A stretch of DNA of 64,000 bases from Actinostola sp. cb2023 (GCA_033675265.1 JAUJYZ010000616.1:224001-288000); one strand, 5' to 3'. Positions 1-13,191 are shown, counted from the first letter of the stretch. Numbers and translations are program-made. Notes: a model not told the origin generated them from the letters alone.

Positions 1-582
1 CTGTCTATCTATTGTTCCAGTCACCATGCAATCTATAGTTAGACCTCGCTATAAGTTCAAACACTGTTTGAGTAATCGGCCCTAATAATCATTTTACTTC
101 CATAATCCACTTTCAGTTAATTTAAAGTAACCTAAACACATAACATATATTTTATATTTAACCAACAAAAAAAAAACACAATCTTAAAACAACCTTCAAA
201 ATATTAAACCAGTGGAAAACATTAAACCACAACATAGATTTCAATTCCTAGAGGATACACAAATAGTTTGTCTTGCCCTGTGACCATACTGTAGTACATG
301 TAGCTGTGAAAAACCTCATAGAATGTACATTTATGTATGGCGGACAGATCCTGTATTAAAGCAGGGACAACCGAGGGGCTCAAATCCACTAGGAGCTCAC
401 AGATGCAGCTAAATATTGTACCTGCTGCAAATGCTGTTCAAGGGCTTTGTTAACCTTTCTAAGACTTTGGAAAATATTGGGGAAATTGCCAAGAGCTGAC
501 ACGTGCGCACTGAAGGATTCTGAGGAGTGTGATTTGTCACATTATAATTATTAAACCAATGTTCGTATGGTTGTGTTTACAG

Positions 583-3432
583 AGAGTGAAATCAATCCAT
601 GGAGTCTACATGTACATAAGCAACAACTATCAAAACTAATTAAAACAGCAAAAATACAAAGTATCCTTTGTCCTTTGATATACATTTATAACACTTCTAT
701 ATTCGAAAACGTTTTTAAAACAAATCATTTATTTTCAAATCTAGCCTTTTACATATATATATATTTTATCTAGCAACTATTATGACAACTTCTATATTTA
801 ATACCATGTAAAGGTGAACACATGAATACCATGTAAAGGTGAATACATGGTGCAATATTGCTGGTAATATGATTGCGGTGTGTGTCCACGTCTGCAATAT
901 TGTTGTGGCCAAGGTTATTGAAGTACAGTGTGATCCTACTTCTATAACATTAGCTAAAGGCCCGGACACATGTAGCCTCCTTTGCAGGCATCCTTAGGGG
1001 TCACCTAACAACGCCTACAAAGGAGGCTAGGACACATGGTGCAACTTTTCTTGCAACGTTGCGCACAACAGCTGCAGAAGTAGGATCGAGTTCTACTTCT
1101 GCAACCGTTGCACGCAACGTTGCATCGTGTGACACCCCACAAAACTCTTGTTGCGCGCAAAGTTGCAAGAAAAGTAGCATCGTGTCTGGGCCTTAACATT
1201 GCGTGCAACAGATTGTAGGGAGGAGGTGGACACACTCTGAAATTGTACAATTGCTGGCAATGTTGTAGCCTCGTTTTCAGACCGTCCACCGTGTGTCTTC
1301 ACATTAAGATTAGTTTGTGCAGTTCATAAAAAAAGTTCAGATTTGCATTGCAATTGCAATGCAAATCTGAACTTTTTTTTATAGTTTTAAGTTTATTCAT
1401 TATTCATTATTATTATATTCGAAATACAGAGCCACGAGTAATAATAATAATATGTAAAATATATATAGTGCTGATTCCTAAAGTTCATTATTTTATTTTA
1501 TTTACTTATATTTTAATTGGTTCGTCACAAGAGACAAAAGAAACATGACTAGCGCTAGAGTGAGGGAGACTAGCGCTAGAATAGAAGCCCTACAGTACGG
1601 ACTTACATCAGGTACATAAGGCAAAGAGTGCATTGCGTTTTCAGAAAGGCACCATTTTAATCAGGTAATTTCAAAACTCATCGGACAAAAAATGATTATC
1701 ATAGCTGGAAAGAGCTCGTTAAAATTAGTAAAAATGTGAAGTTTGGAAAAGATCGCTCCACAAATTGCAAAGATATGAATTTTCAAAAATCGAAATTATA
1801 TATGAAAACCTTTGGAAATTACGCTTGGAGGCAACTCTTGCCTCCAACAAATACAAAATTTCGATTTTTGAAAATTCATATCTTCGTAATTTGTGGAGCG
1901 ATCTTTTCCAAACTTCACATTTTTACTAATTTTAACGAGCTCTTTCCAGCTATGATAATCATTTTTTTGTCCGATGAGTTTTGAAATTATGTGATTAACC
2001 CTCATTGTCGGATAGTAAAACATCCCTCATACCCTTGTGCATATTAGTCACAAATGTCATGTGTCCTTAACCATACTTTAGAATTCATTGTTCTTGAAAA
2101 CGTAGCATATCAGTTTAGATATCCATGCATCCTGGACCTTAAGATGGGTATAAGACAACATGGCGATGACACACCCAACGATAAACGTGCAAAACTCATG
2201 GCTAAAGTGGAATCTTCGACCTCAAAAACACTGGGCGTCAGAGCATGTGGACAACAAGTATGTGATATTTAATTATAGTGGTAGCAAAATCGGTGGGGGG
2301 AGGGGTGCGACAAGGTGGGGGGGGGGGGGGGGGTACGTCAAGAGGGGGGGAGGCAGGGGGTTTGCGACAAGCGGGTCTTTGACAACTTTAGGTGTGGTCA
2401 CATTCCCATAATTGTTCTGAATTATTTGATTAACTATTGAGTGGAGGGGAAGGGAAGGCGCAGAATGCCTATGTATGGGAGGAGTTTGGTGACTTACTGG
2501 AAGAAGCCTCTCCTTACGTGTGATAGTCCTTAGGTATAGGTGTCTGTAGGTGCTTACTTAATGGACGTATCCCTCACGCGAGGTGTTCAACCGAGGTCAG
2601 TTATTGAGATGGTATCGTAGTGTAGCTGTTCTTATGCCGTTGTTCACACTTGAACGCTTTACCAACTGAGGTACAAATCAGAAAACTAAGGTTAACCGCT
2701 CAACAAACAATAATTTTCTAAAAAAAAAAAAAAATTTTAATTTTTTAATTTTTTTAATTTTTTTTAATTTTTCTAATTTCTACTAAGGTTCGGTAACTCG
2801 TTTACTTCAGTAAACCACCAAGTGTAAACACGGCATTAGAAAGGCACACAAGGAATGGTCGTTGATCTCTAATTGATGTGTTCTCATTACAGGTTTATCA
2901 GCAAGACTCCGGTCGATTCATGTGTAAAAATAAATATTACGGTTTAAAACTATCCCAAGAGGGCTTCAAAAGAGAGCTCACCACGTTTCTACACAACGGC
3001 AAAAGACTACGAGTCGAGCTCATTGACCCGCTCATACACAAACTACACAAACTCTACCGAGTCATCGAGAAACTAAATACCTACCGCTTCTTCTCAAGTT
3101 CGCTCTTGCTCATATACGAAGGCAAAGAACTCGAATCCAGCCCGCGGCAGCGACACGATAGCAGCTCGTCCATGGATGCCTCGGACGGCTTTCACATCCC
3201 AAGAAACGTCTCTTCGTCGAGTCTCAAAGGCTCGCGACGATCCAAAGTGGAGGTACGAATGATAGACTTTGCGCACACTACCTACAGCGGTTGCCCTCAG
3301 GATAAGGTGCGGTCGGGACCCGATACAGGCTACCTGTTTGGCATAGAGAACGTTATTCGACTGTTGGAAGAAATCAAACCAAGTGGCATGTCGAACTTAG
3401 ACGATTCATGCGATGACAGTAGTTGTAAGTAG
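583..3432 (+). CDS. IP6K: Inositol hexakisphosphate kinase, C-terminal three exons (5' end outside window)
   Basis: Exons 583-660, 2082-2257 and 2893-3432 (TAG stop) join in frame with phases 1 and 0. The family phosphorylates InsP6 to the pyrophosphate InsP7 using ATP. Exon 583-660 encodes the conserved [12 protein letters not shown] stretch. Exon 2082-2257 carries the inositol-polyphosphate-kinase signature PxxxDxKxG, seen as PCILDLKMG, followed by GIRQHGDD and TLGVRACG. The last exon has NKYYG, the [14 protein letters not shown] block and the catalytic MIDFAH motif, then [10 protein letters not shown] serine-rich insert (SSSS runs) separates the last two blocks, as in vertebrate IP6Ks. The N-terminal exons must lie before base 1. 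Intron 661-2081 holds several hairpin elements; intron 2258-2892 holds poly-G and A/T-rich tracts. I cannot tell which vertebrate paralogue (1, 2 or 3) it corresponds to; it may be a single ancestral gene. Confidence 0.93.
835..957. mobile_element. GCAATATTGC-family fragment in IP6K intron
   Basis: ACATGGTGCAATATTGCTGG and TTGTTGTGGCCAAGGTTATT match 46198-46275. It abuts the element at 957. Confidence 0.65.
957..1195. mobile_element. MITE-like element, GCAACRTTGC family, with nested hairpin
   Basis: It is bounded by AAGGCCCGGACACA and TGTCTGGGCCTTA. Inside, around 975-1032, a second hairpin (TAGCCTCCTTTG...CAAAGGAGGCTA) interrupts it. It has the same ends as the element at 47278-47425. It lies in an IP6K intron. 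Confidence 0.75.
1326..1382. repeat. 57-bp near-perfect palindrome
   Basis: AGTTCAGATTTGCATTG pairs with its exact complement around a central CAATTG, flanked by A and T runs. It lies in an IP6K intron. Confidence 0.9.
1657..1998. mobile_element. MITE-like long palindrome, ~140-bp arms
   Basis: AATTTCAAAACTCATCGGAC... on the left is matched in inverse by ...GTCCGATGAGTTTTGAAATT on the right. The arms are near-identical, with a central GGAGGCAACTCTTGCCTCC hairpin. It lies in an IP6K intron, just 84 bp before exon 2082-2257. Confidence 0.9.
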
Positions 3433-4089
3433 ATGATTTCGACTCATAGCTACTGTCAGACAGGAGTGCGCTTCTACGGTATCTCCTGAAGATACCTGAG
3501 GAACTGGAGTACAGTTGTGGATCCACCTGGTCTGTTTTGTACAAGGCGTCAGTTCCCTGGAGTCCAAAAATACACGTCTTGTACGAAACAAAAGAAGCGA
3601 GACTCTATGAGAGAGACTATATGACGAAGGCCACAAGTATGTTCCAGAGTCAGTTGTTTCAAAAAGACGCGCCAAATCGTGAGAGACGCGGAGCGAGGCA
3701 GAGCACGTACTAACCTTTTGATACTCTGCCTGACAAGCAACTTCTACTTCAGTCCTTCGGGATCCCTGTGTTGAGATGATGAGATTACCAGTCTCCTCTC
3801 GCTCTCATTTGACACAGGCATACCATAAAACTGCTTCCCGAGGATAACATTGCTCTACTATTGAATCAATCTTAACGAAAACTTAATCAATGATCGGCCG
3901 AGAATGCTACGAGTAGGTTGGCTCGGAACCTTCGCTGGGTCCAAAGGTTACAAGCAAAATATCGAAACGTAACATTCTCTGCAATGAAAAAATCAACCGT
4001 GTAAATATACCAACATTCTAGTTCAATACAAGAACGATTTTTAAATTATTATTATAGTGGTGATCGGGTTAGTGCTATTGAAGACCAAA

Positions 4090-4225
4090 GAAAAATCGAA
4101 TAATGGAATGTTTGGTAAAAACAAATCGCATGTTTGATCAAACGAAATCGAATGTTTGATCAAATGAAAATCGAATGTTTGATTCAAAGAAAAATTGAAT
4201 GTCGAAATCAACGAAAAATCAGATC
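4090..4225. repeat. Short degenerate tandem repeat (CGAATGTTTGATCAAA)
   Basis: About five imperfect units of 24-30 bp lie in the 3' flank of IP6K. Confidence 0.7.
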
Positions 4226-4439
4226 GTTTCGACGAGGCAAATTAGGGTTTTTTTTAGGTTTATTCTCATTCGAGGATAAACATGGAATCAAATCGTTAAA
4301 TTAATGATAACAGCAAAGTACCAAATTTATTATCAATATGATATAAACGTTGCTTATTTACTGCCATAGAATCCCTCGCTTCATATTTCCTTATAAATAG
4401 ATGCAGTTAGCATGATCTGCTTAATTACAAAGTAGCGTC

Positions 4440-4625
4440 AATAGTTCAGCAGTGGGTGCAGTATTGCAACCTTAGCATGGGGTGTGTCCAATCTAAAATT
4501 GTTGTTGCGCAATATTGCACAAGTAGGATGGCATTCTGTGTATGCAATATTGCGGGCACTGGATAATTGAAGGTGTGGATGCATACCGCAAATATTACGC
4601 GCAATGTTGCCCATGTGCTCAAGCA
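4440..4625. mobile_element. Degenerate GCAATATTGC-family element
   Basis: Repeated GCAATATTGC and GCGCAATGTTGC words lie in IP6K downstream DNA. It is an older, decayed relative of 957-1195. Confidence 0.5.
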
Positions 4626-5265
4626 TGAAACGCAACCATTTTTCTTGCAATCATTTGATATATATAATGTACATAGTAGCGATAATGCCCTGTCGGTCGC
4701 ATAGTTATATTAAACAATAACAGTTTTAAAATAGCTTGATTATTTTGCAAATTTATTAACGCTCGTCTAGTTGATACCCTGGGATCTAGAGATCGCGATA
4801 GCACTTCCTCTTCCCCAGGGCTCTCATCTCGATATGGAAAGATGGCCTGGGAATGAGGTCTTAATTCTTGTACCCAGTCCCTTCTCGAGAAGCCTAAACG
4901 AGAAGGGTTTGGGTACGAATATAACGAGGTCTGGAAAACAGGGTATCTACTCAATCATTGCATGTTGAAGATTATATTATGTTAAAGAAACATTTGCGTT
5001 GCAGTTATTCGACGTTCATAGCATTTAGTCTTGAGGGGAATATTTCATGAAAATATCAGTTATTGGATATTTTATTGCACGTATATTGTTCAATGGATAA
5101 ATATTTCAATTTTATTAAATATATTTCTCGAATTACTTGATGGCTGTTTGTGTCTTTAGTGTTTTATATGAAAAATATGACAGAACAGTGCGTGTACCAC
5201 AATCCTTTGAGCGCATTAATCACGTTCGTTGAATTTAAAAAGTGCACGTCTGAAAGTTTGTAGAA

Positions 5266-8200
5266 CACGATCGAATATCCACTTGATGCGATCGCGTATC
5301 CACTTGATGCGACCACGTATCTACTTGATGCGACCGCGTATCCACTTATTATGACCGCGTATCCACTTATTATGACCGCGTATCCACTTGTTACGACCGC
5401 GTATCCACTTGATGCGACCGCGTATCCACTTATTATGACCGCGTATCCACTTATTATGACCGCGTATCCTACTTGATGCGACCGCATATCCACTTGATGT
5501 GACCGCGTATCCACTTGCTACGACCGCGTATCCACTTGATGCGACCGCGTATCCACTTGATATGACCGCGTATCCACTTATTATGACCGCGTATCCACTT
5601 ATTATGACCGCGTATCCACTTATTACGACCGCGTATCCACTTGATGCGACCGCGTATCCACTTATTATGACCGCGTATCCACTTGATGCGACCGCGTATC
5701 CACTTGATGCGACCACGTATCCACTTGATGCGACCACGTATCCACTTATTATGACCGCGTATCCACTTATTATGACCGCGTATCCACTTATTATGACCGC
5801 GTATCCACTTTATGACCGCGTATCCACTTATTATGACCGCGTATCCACTTATTATGACCGCGTATTATGACCGCGTATCCACTTATTATGACCGCGTATC
5901 CACTTATTATGACCGCGTATCCACTTATCCACTTATTATGACCGCGTATCCACTTGATGTGTATCCACTTATTATGACCGCGTATCCACTTATTATGACC
6001 GCGTATCCACTTATTATGACCGCGTATCCACTTATTATGACCGCGTATCTACTTTATGCGACCGCATATCCACTTGATGTGACCGCGTATCCACTTGCTA
6101 CGACCGCGTATCCACTTGATGCGAACGCGTATCCACTTGATGTGACCGCGTATCCACTTATTATGACCGCGTATCCACTTATTATGACCGCGTATCCACT
6201 TGATGCGACCGCGTATCCACTTATTATGACCGCGTATCCACTTATTATGACCGCGTATCCACTTATTATGACCGCGTATCCACTTATTATGACTGCGTAT
6301 CCACTTATTATGACCGCGTATCCACTTATTATGACCGCGTATCCACTTATTATGACCGCGTATCCACTTATTATGACCGCGTATCCACTTGATGCGACCG
6401 CATATCCACTTGATGTGACCGCGTATCCACTTGATGTGACCACGTATCCACTTATTATGACCGCGTATCCACTTATTATGACCGCGTATCCACTTTATTA
6501 TGACCGCGTATCCACTTATTATGACCGCGTATCCACTTATTATGACCGCGTATCCACTTATTATGACCGCGTATCCACTTATTATGACCGCGTATCCACT
6601 TATTATGACCGCGTATCCACTTATTATGACCGCGTATCCACTTGATGCGACCGCGTATCCACTTGATGCGACCGCGTATCCACTTATTATGACCGCGTAT
6701 CCACTTATTATGACCACGTATCCACTTGATGTGACCGCGTATCCACTTGTTACGACCGCGTATCCACTTGATGCGACCGCGTATCCACTTGATGTGACCA
6801 CGTATCCACTTATTATGACCGCGTATCCACTTATTATGACCGCGTATCCACTTATTATGACCGCGTATCCACTTATTATGACCGCGTATCCACTTATTAT
6901 GACCGCGTATCCACTTATTATGACCGCGTATCCACTTGATGCGACCACGTATCCACTTGGTACGACCGCGTATCCACTTGTTACGACCGCGTATCCACTT
7001 GATGCGACCACGTATCCACTTGTTACGACCGCGTATCCACTTGTTACGACCGCGTATCCACTTGATGTGACCGCGTATCTACTTATTATGACCACGTATC
7101 CACTTGTTACGACCGCGTATCCACTTGATGCGACCACGTATCCACTTGGTACGACCGCGTATCCACTTGTTACGACCGCGTATCCACTTGATGTGACCGC
7201 GTATCTACTTATTATGACCGCGTATCCACTTGTTACGACCGCGTATCCACTTGATGTGACCGCGTATCTACTTATTATGACCACGTATCCACTTGTTACG
7301 ACCGCGTATCCACTTGATGCGACCACGTATCCACTTGGTACGACCGCGTATCCACTTGTTACGACCGCGTATCCACTTGATGTGACCGCGTATCTACTTA
7401 TTATGACCGCGTATCCACTTGTTACGACCGCGTATCCACTTGATGCGACCACGTATCCACTTGATGTGACCACGTATCCACTTGATGCGACCGCGTATCC
7501 ACTTATTATGACCACGTATCCACTTGTTACGACCGCGTATCCACTTGATGCGACCACGTATCCACTTGTTACGACCGCGTATCCATTTGATGCGACCACG
7601 TATCCACTTGGTACGACCGCGTATCCACTTGTTACGACCGCGTATCCACTTGATGTGACCGCGTATCTACTTATTATGACCGCGTATCCACTTGTTACGA
7701 CCGCGTATCCACTTATTATGACCGCGTATCCACTTGATGTGACCGCGTATCCACTTATTATGACCGCGTATCCACTTGTTACGACCGCGTATCCACTTGA
7801 TGCGACCACGTATCCACTTGGTACGACCGCGTATCCACTTGTTACGACCGCGTATCCACTTGATGTGACCGCGTATCTACTTATTATGACCGCGTATCCA
7901 CTTGTTACGACCGCGTATCCACTTGATGCGACCACGTATCCACTTGTTACGACCACGTATCCACTTGATGTGACCGCGTATCCACTTATTATGACCACGT
8001 ATCCACTTGTTACGACCGCGTATCCACTTGTTACGACCGCGTATCCACTTGTTACGACCGCGTATCCACTTGATGCGACCACGTATCCACTTATTATGAC
8101 CACGTATCCACTTGATGTGACCGCGTATCCACTTATTATGACCACGTATCCACTTGATGCGATCGCGTATCCACTTATTATGACCACGTATCCACTTGAT

Positions 8201-8683
8201 GTGACCGCGTATCCACTTATTATGACCACGTATCCACTTGATGTGACCGCGTATCCACTTATTATGACCGCGTATCCACTTATTATGACCACGTATCCAC
8301 TTGATGCGACCGCGTATCCACTTATTATGACCGGGTATCCACTTGATGTGACCACGTATCCACTTGATGCGACCGCGTATCCACTTATTATGACCGCGTA
8401 TCCACTTATTATGACCACGTATCCACTTGATGTGACCGCGTATCCACTTATTATGACCGCGTATCCACTTATTATGACCACGTATCCACTTGATGCGACC
8501 GCGTATCCACTTATTATGACCGCGTATCCACTTGATGTGACCACGTATCCACTTGATGCGACCGCGTATCCACTTATTATGACCGCGTATCCACTTATTA
8601 TGACCGCGTATCCACTTGTTACGACCGCGTATCCACTTGATGTGACCGCGTATCCACTTGATGCGATCGCGTATCCACTCTCT
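5266..8683. repeat. 21-bp minisatellite, about 160 copies
   Basis: The unit has a constant 15-nt part (ACCGCGTATCCACTT) plus a 6-nt variable part, most often ATTATG, GATGCG, GATGTG, GTTACG or GGTACG. ACCGCG also alternates with ACCACG. The length is a multiple of three and contains no stop in several frames, so both strands read as long heptapeptide ORFs. These are not credible genes. Both edges carry GCGATCGCG in place of GCGACCGCG. Confidence 0.97.
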
Positions 8684-10224
8684 TGATCTCCTCTCTTTGA
8701 ACGCTAATCACACAAAGAAAAGGAAGAATAGGGGGGCAAAAGAGGAACGAAATTCGTGATGTAAATGCTGCTTCTGAGGGTTACCAAATGGAGAAAAAGA
8801 AAGCAGAAAAGGAAGAAACTAGAAATGAATTCACAGAAGTAAAGGAAGGATGAAATAAACGAATGAACAGGTTACGGTTGTTAAAAGCGCTATCCGTTTG
8901 GTAATCCTTATCCTGTCCTTATCCAATAAGGGTTTATCAAACGTATTAGGCCTGTACACTGAGAAAACACACTGTAAGAACAGAGAGAAAGGAAAAAGGA
9001 TTTTCAAAGTAGATTAAAGGAAGCGAAGCGAATGTTCAATGAAAACTGAAACGAAAGAAAGAAATGAAGTAAAAGAACAAAAGAAGAAAGAAATTAAAAA
9101 CCAATACACGCAGCAAGCTACCCTCATAAACCCTTATAGCCCTTTATGAGCTATGAAAGATTAGAGCATAAACAATCGAAACGGTACCTTCCAACGCCAT
9201 CCCTTCCTCTATCATGAACTGAATCAATTTGAATGAAGAACTGAACGCGATGCGACGGGGAACATAATTTTGACAATCGAGGATTCACACGAATATGACA
9301 AGAACAAATATCGTCAAGAAAATCATGTTTTTGTTAAATGCAATTTAAAACTGAGAAACACACTTGTCACCTTTTTCCCGTCTCAATTTGGTTTGTAGCT
9401 TTGTTGCTTTTAATAAAATAAACTAACGAAGTAAAAATGAATTTGAAAGTCGTTTTTTCATATATTTAATGATATTTTTACAGTTTTCGTTCACCCTTTT
9501 AAAGAAAACGAGCATCATAAATGACTTTTCCTAAATCCAGTCATGTCGCTTTTGATCCCTGTTGAGTTTTTAAATCATCTTCATAATCATTCATGTCCGC
9601 TGACCGCACCGAAAATTAGTAAAAATTTTAGTATTTAAAAAAAAGCCTCTTTTGAAGCTTTTAAAAAGTTAATAACATTTACCCAAAATAAAAATTGTTC
9701 TAATTGTGTTCTTTGAGCAGTGGAGACGGGTAATTCATGTTTGTGTCTTACCATAACAAGATTTGTAATACGAAATCAATAGTTTGAACAGAGTGTAAAT
9801 AAACAGACATTCTTTTCTCACATGGACGTGTTGATTGGAAGAACCATTCACAACTAAGAGATGTTCAATAGCTTCTAGTGAATAAATAAAAATAAATAAA
9901 TTCAGCATAAAGACGAGGGGGACGATTTTGATCTTCACTTGACGAGTTTTAGCCGCAACAACTGAACGACTAACTTCAACAACTACTAAGGAATTCACTC
10001 TTGACAGGACCAGACGTATTTACTCTGTCAGCAGGGAAACTGGGGAAGTGTTTGAGAAACAAACAGTCCGACAAACATTAGTGGGTTAAGATTTCACGAA
10101 AGATATTCACATGACTGCACGTCGTCGTCACTTGCGCTCGTTATGAATGTTCATTAGAGAGCGCTTCAAGAGAATCAAAGCACATTTGAGTCCTAATTCA
10201 AGTTGAGGAGCCCGCTCATTCACG
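8684..10224. other. Intergenic: upstream of the GPCR
   Basis: An A/G-rich stretch at about 8700-9110 is followed by AT-rich sequence. An AATAAAATAAA run lies near 9412. No supported ORF or known repeat; it probably includes the GPCR promoter. Confidence 0.6.
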
Positions 10225-12872
10225 ATGGCCGACACAACATCCAATGTAACCTTGCTATCCAACCACAGCCTTCCAACTCACTCCGTCGTTCAAAAAGGCT
10301 TCTACACAACCATCCTTTCCATCATTCTGATCCTTATAGTGGCGGGGAACGTTCTAGTTCTGTCGGTCCTCTATCGCCAGCGCAAGCGACCCAGTCTGCG
10401 AGTGACAAATCTGTTCTTGGCGAATCTTGCTTTGGTCGACCTATCGATAGGCTGCCTCCTTCTACCGATGTCCATATGTACGGTGTTAAAGGGAGGATGG
10501 GTGTTTGGACAGCCATTGTGTCAGATGAATGGCTTTATCAATATGACTTCGGGAGCTACTTCAATCCTCACGTTAGCAGCGATCAGTATTGACAGGTAAC
10601 ACACTAGTACAGACACTAGTAGGTTGTAAAATTGTTTAATTAGTAAAGGCTTCGACATAGGAAGTACATAGTTGGATTTTGGTAGCTTTTTCTGAAAGAT
10701 TTTTAACACTAAAACATACTACAAACACAGACGCGAAGAGAGAAAAGCGAAAGAACTGAAAAGAAGTTCATGACAGTCCTCAGTTTTCGCAGCTTTGCTC
10801 GAGAAACTATCTGATTCTGATACAAAAAAGTTTATTTGTTCCCATAAATCGTAAAAATATTACTTCAGTGTGAACTACAAAGCAGCAACTAAAATGTCAA
10901 AAGAATCACCAACAGTAAGTAACATTTAGGCCCGAAGACGGGGAAAAAGAACAGCCCGAATAAAGACGTCGGTTTTGATAAAATCGGATAGAAACCTCGA
11001 GCTCAGTCTCATATTTCCCGATATTTATATTTACATTGTTTTTCTATCGTGTAAATGGCTTTAAAACATTTCAATGGCTTTATAACTTTCGACCGTGAAC
11101 AACTTAAACACTCTACCGTACAAGCTTTTGAAAGATTAGACTTTTTCAAACCCAAAAGTCAAAATTATGACATTGAAATGGTGGACTTTGAGCAGGTGTA
11201 TTTCAATCATTTAGCCAAGTTCATTAAGTCGGCTCACTATTGCATGTATATTTTTGATGGCAAGGTTCATCACCTTAGTTCAAGACACTCATTATAGTAA
11301 ATAGTTTATTGCCACGTCTTATGAACCGGTAAAAAGGTTCTTATCAGCTCTGGAATCTTTCATTAAGAATGGTTCAAAAGGCCGTACTGGAAACGCAAAT
11401 TGTTTATGAGTTTAGGCTTTCATCAAAACAAAAAGGGTACTTTATATCTCTACAATCTTTTACTGAGAATGGGAGTTCAATAAATCAAGCATACGAAGAC
11501 CGTTTTAGGCAACGTCTACACACGTACGCTTTACATTGAAACTTTTTAAATCATTTTTAATTTTACCGCTATTTTGTCGGCCACACATTGAATGATCTCA
11601 GGCAGCATCGAGGATCCTCGTGTTTTTTTTTTGCTTTTTTATGGCCTGCGCGCTACGCGCTCCTTGAGCCACAAGTCAGTGAAACAAACTCGGACCTCAC
11701 GCTCGGTTAATAAGAGGTATTTACTAAATTCAATTACTTCTTGTTGGAGTGTATGAAATGTGCTCAATTTGGTCTTAACTTCAGGCGTTCTGTGCTAAAC
11801 TACAACGTGAAATGTTTGACGAGCAGTTTTGAGAATGCAGTTTGTTATAATAACTGAAGTTATATGTGCAGATATATATGTCTTCAGAAGCGGTGTCAGT
11901 AGTGGTGCTCTCAATGTAATGATAATCATGATGAATGTTGTCCTGTTTAATTGTATCTTATTCACAGTAACTATCATCTCCAGAATCTATAAATCAATAA
12001 GCTGTATTTTGTTCTCCATCATCAGATATTTCGCCATCGTGGCACGTCCAGGTAGCAAACTGCGCATCAAGCAATCGTTAATGCTACTGGGTGTGGTCTG
12101 GTTCTGGGGCATACTCATTGGCATACTCCCCATCCTGGGCTGGAATCACTACCGATATGGCTCCTATGGCTCCATATGCAAGACGTCCTTCGACCGCGAC
12201 AAAGGTTACATTCTCTTCGCTGCAATCACGTGTTTTGTAATACCGCTGATCACAATGATTTACTGCTATCTGCGAGTCTTTCTTCGAGTTCGTAATCATC
12301 GTAAACTGATGCAGCAATGGCAGAGACCAAACGCGTCCAACAAAGAGAATCAAAGCATTAAAAGCGAGGCGCGCACGGCCAAGATTGTTGTCACGGTACT
12401 GTTCGTGTTCGCGGGGGCCTGGACACCATTTGTGATCGTTCATTTGCTTCAGCTTTCACCCGCTATTAACATCCCTTCGAGTGGTTTCACATTAGTGACT
12501 CTATTTGCAGCGATGCACTCGTTCTGCAACCCCATCATATACACAGCCATGAACCGGAAGTTCCGAGCAGATCTGTTGGAATTACTTCCGGTTTTGAGAA
12601 AGGTCGCGCGGTGCTGTTGTTTCTGCTGCTTCTGTTGTCGCAGAGAGACTGGTAACAAGGTTAATAATTTCGCCATGGAGCCGAGTAGGAGTGGGATTGA
12701 AGACAAGTCACCGCTGACCGATTCTATCGCAGCAGATATAATTGTTATGCAGGGGGAACGAAAGGAGGTGGAGTCTGGGAAGGACAACGGAGGAGCGGTC
12801 ACTACTGAAGACCCGACACGAAAACGGTCTCTCAACAGCGTGATTGTATCAGAAACAAATGGCAAAGATTGA
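10225..12872 (+). CDS. Class A (rhodopsin-like) orphan G protein-coupled receptor
   Basis: Two exons, 10225-10595 and 12026-12872, join in phase 2 inside the Arg codon of the DRY motif, giving about 405 residues. The start ATG has A at -3 and G at +4. Visible class A landmarks: N-glycosylation sequons at N7 and N13, TM1 GN at 41-42, TM2 D72, the extracellular Cys C99, D123-R124-Y125 at the end of TM3, a TM6 WTPF where the usual CWxP Cys is Ala, and TM7 NPIIY. Residue 3.32 is Asn106, not Asp, so an aminergic receptor is unlikely. TM7 lacks the opsin Schiff-base lysine. After TM7 a cysteine cluster (CCCFCCFCC) looks like a palmitoylation site. The ligand is unknown; invertebrate melatonin-like or adenosine-like orphans are the nearest feel. 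Intron 10596-12025 contains no supported gene. Confidence 0.9.
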
Positions 12873-13191
12873 TATCCCAGTCATGAAAATATAAACTACT
12901 TGGTTGCATGTTTTACAGAGATGAATGGAGACGGGCAAAGTAATGGTATACGTCATGTGCAACATAATAATACTGTAATTATTAACTTAATGATACATTA
13001 TGGAGTTATCAATTGCTTGATTTCATTAGACGTTATTTCCGGTCTCGTGAGGAATTTTCATCAGCTGAATTGCACCTTTTCAATAGAATACTCTCTGCTT
13101 GGTAGCACATGGAGGGCAGCGTTTGCCCGTCATTTGAAGCAAATAATGAGATTCAAGGAGTAACAGCTGATTGAAAGCCAGCAATAGTCAA

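Larger units (their letters stand above)
3433..5265. other. Intergenic: IP6K 3' flank
   Basis: This presumably holds the IP6K 3' UTR. Apart from the two repeats listed, it has a hairpin near 4880-4912 (CCCTTCTCGAGAAGCC...AACGAGAAGGG). No gene is supported, and no polyadenylation signal is convincing. Confidence 0.6.

Noticed and set aside
5499..8686. Long ORFs on both strands (up to 831 residues) made of YPLIMTA or SGYAVII heptapeptides
   Set aside because: The 21-bp period lacks stops in several frames, so these follow from the DNA repeat. There is no start context, splice signals or flanking coding sequence.
10225..12872. Opsin or biogenic amine receptor identity for the GPCR
   Set aside because: TM7 lacks the retinal-binding lysine, and TM3 position 3.32 is Asn rather than Asp.
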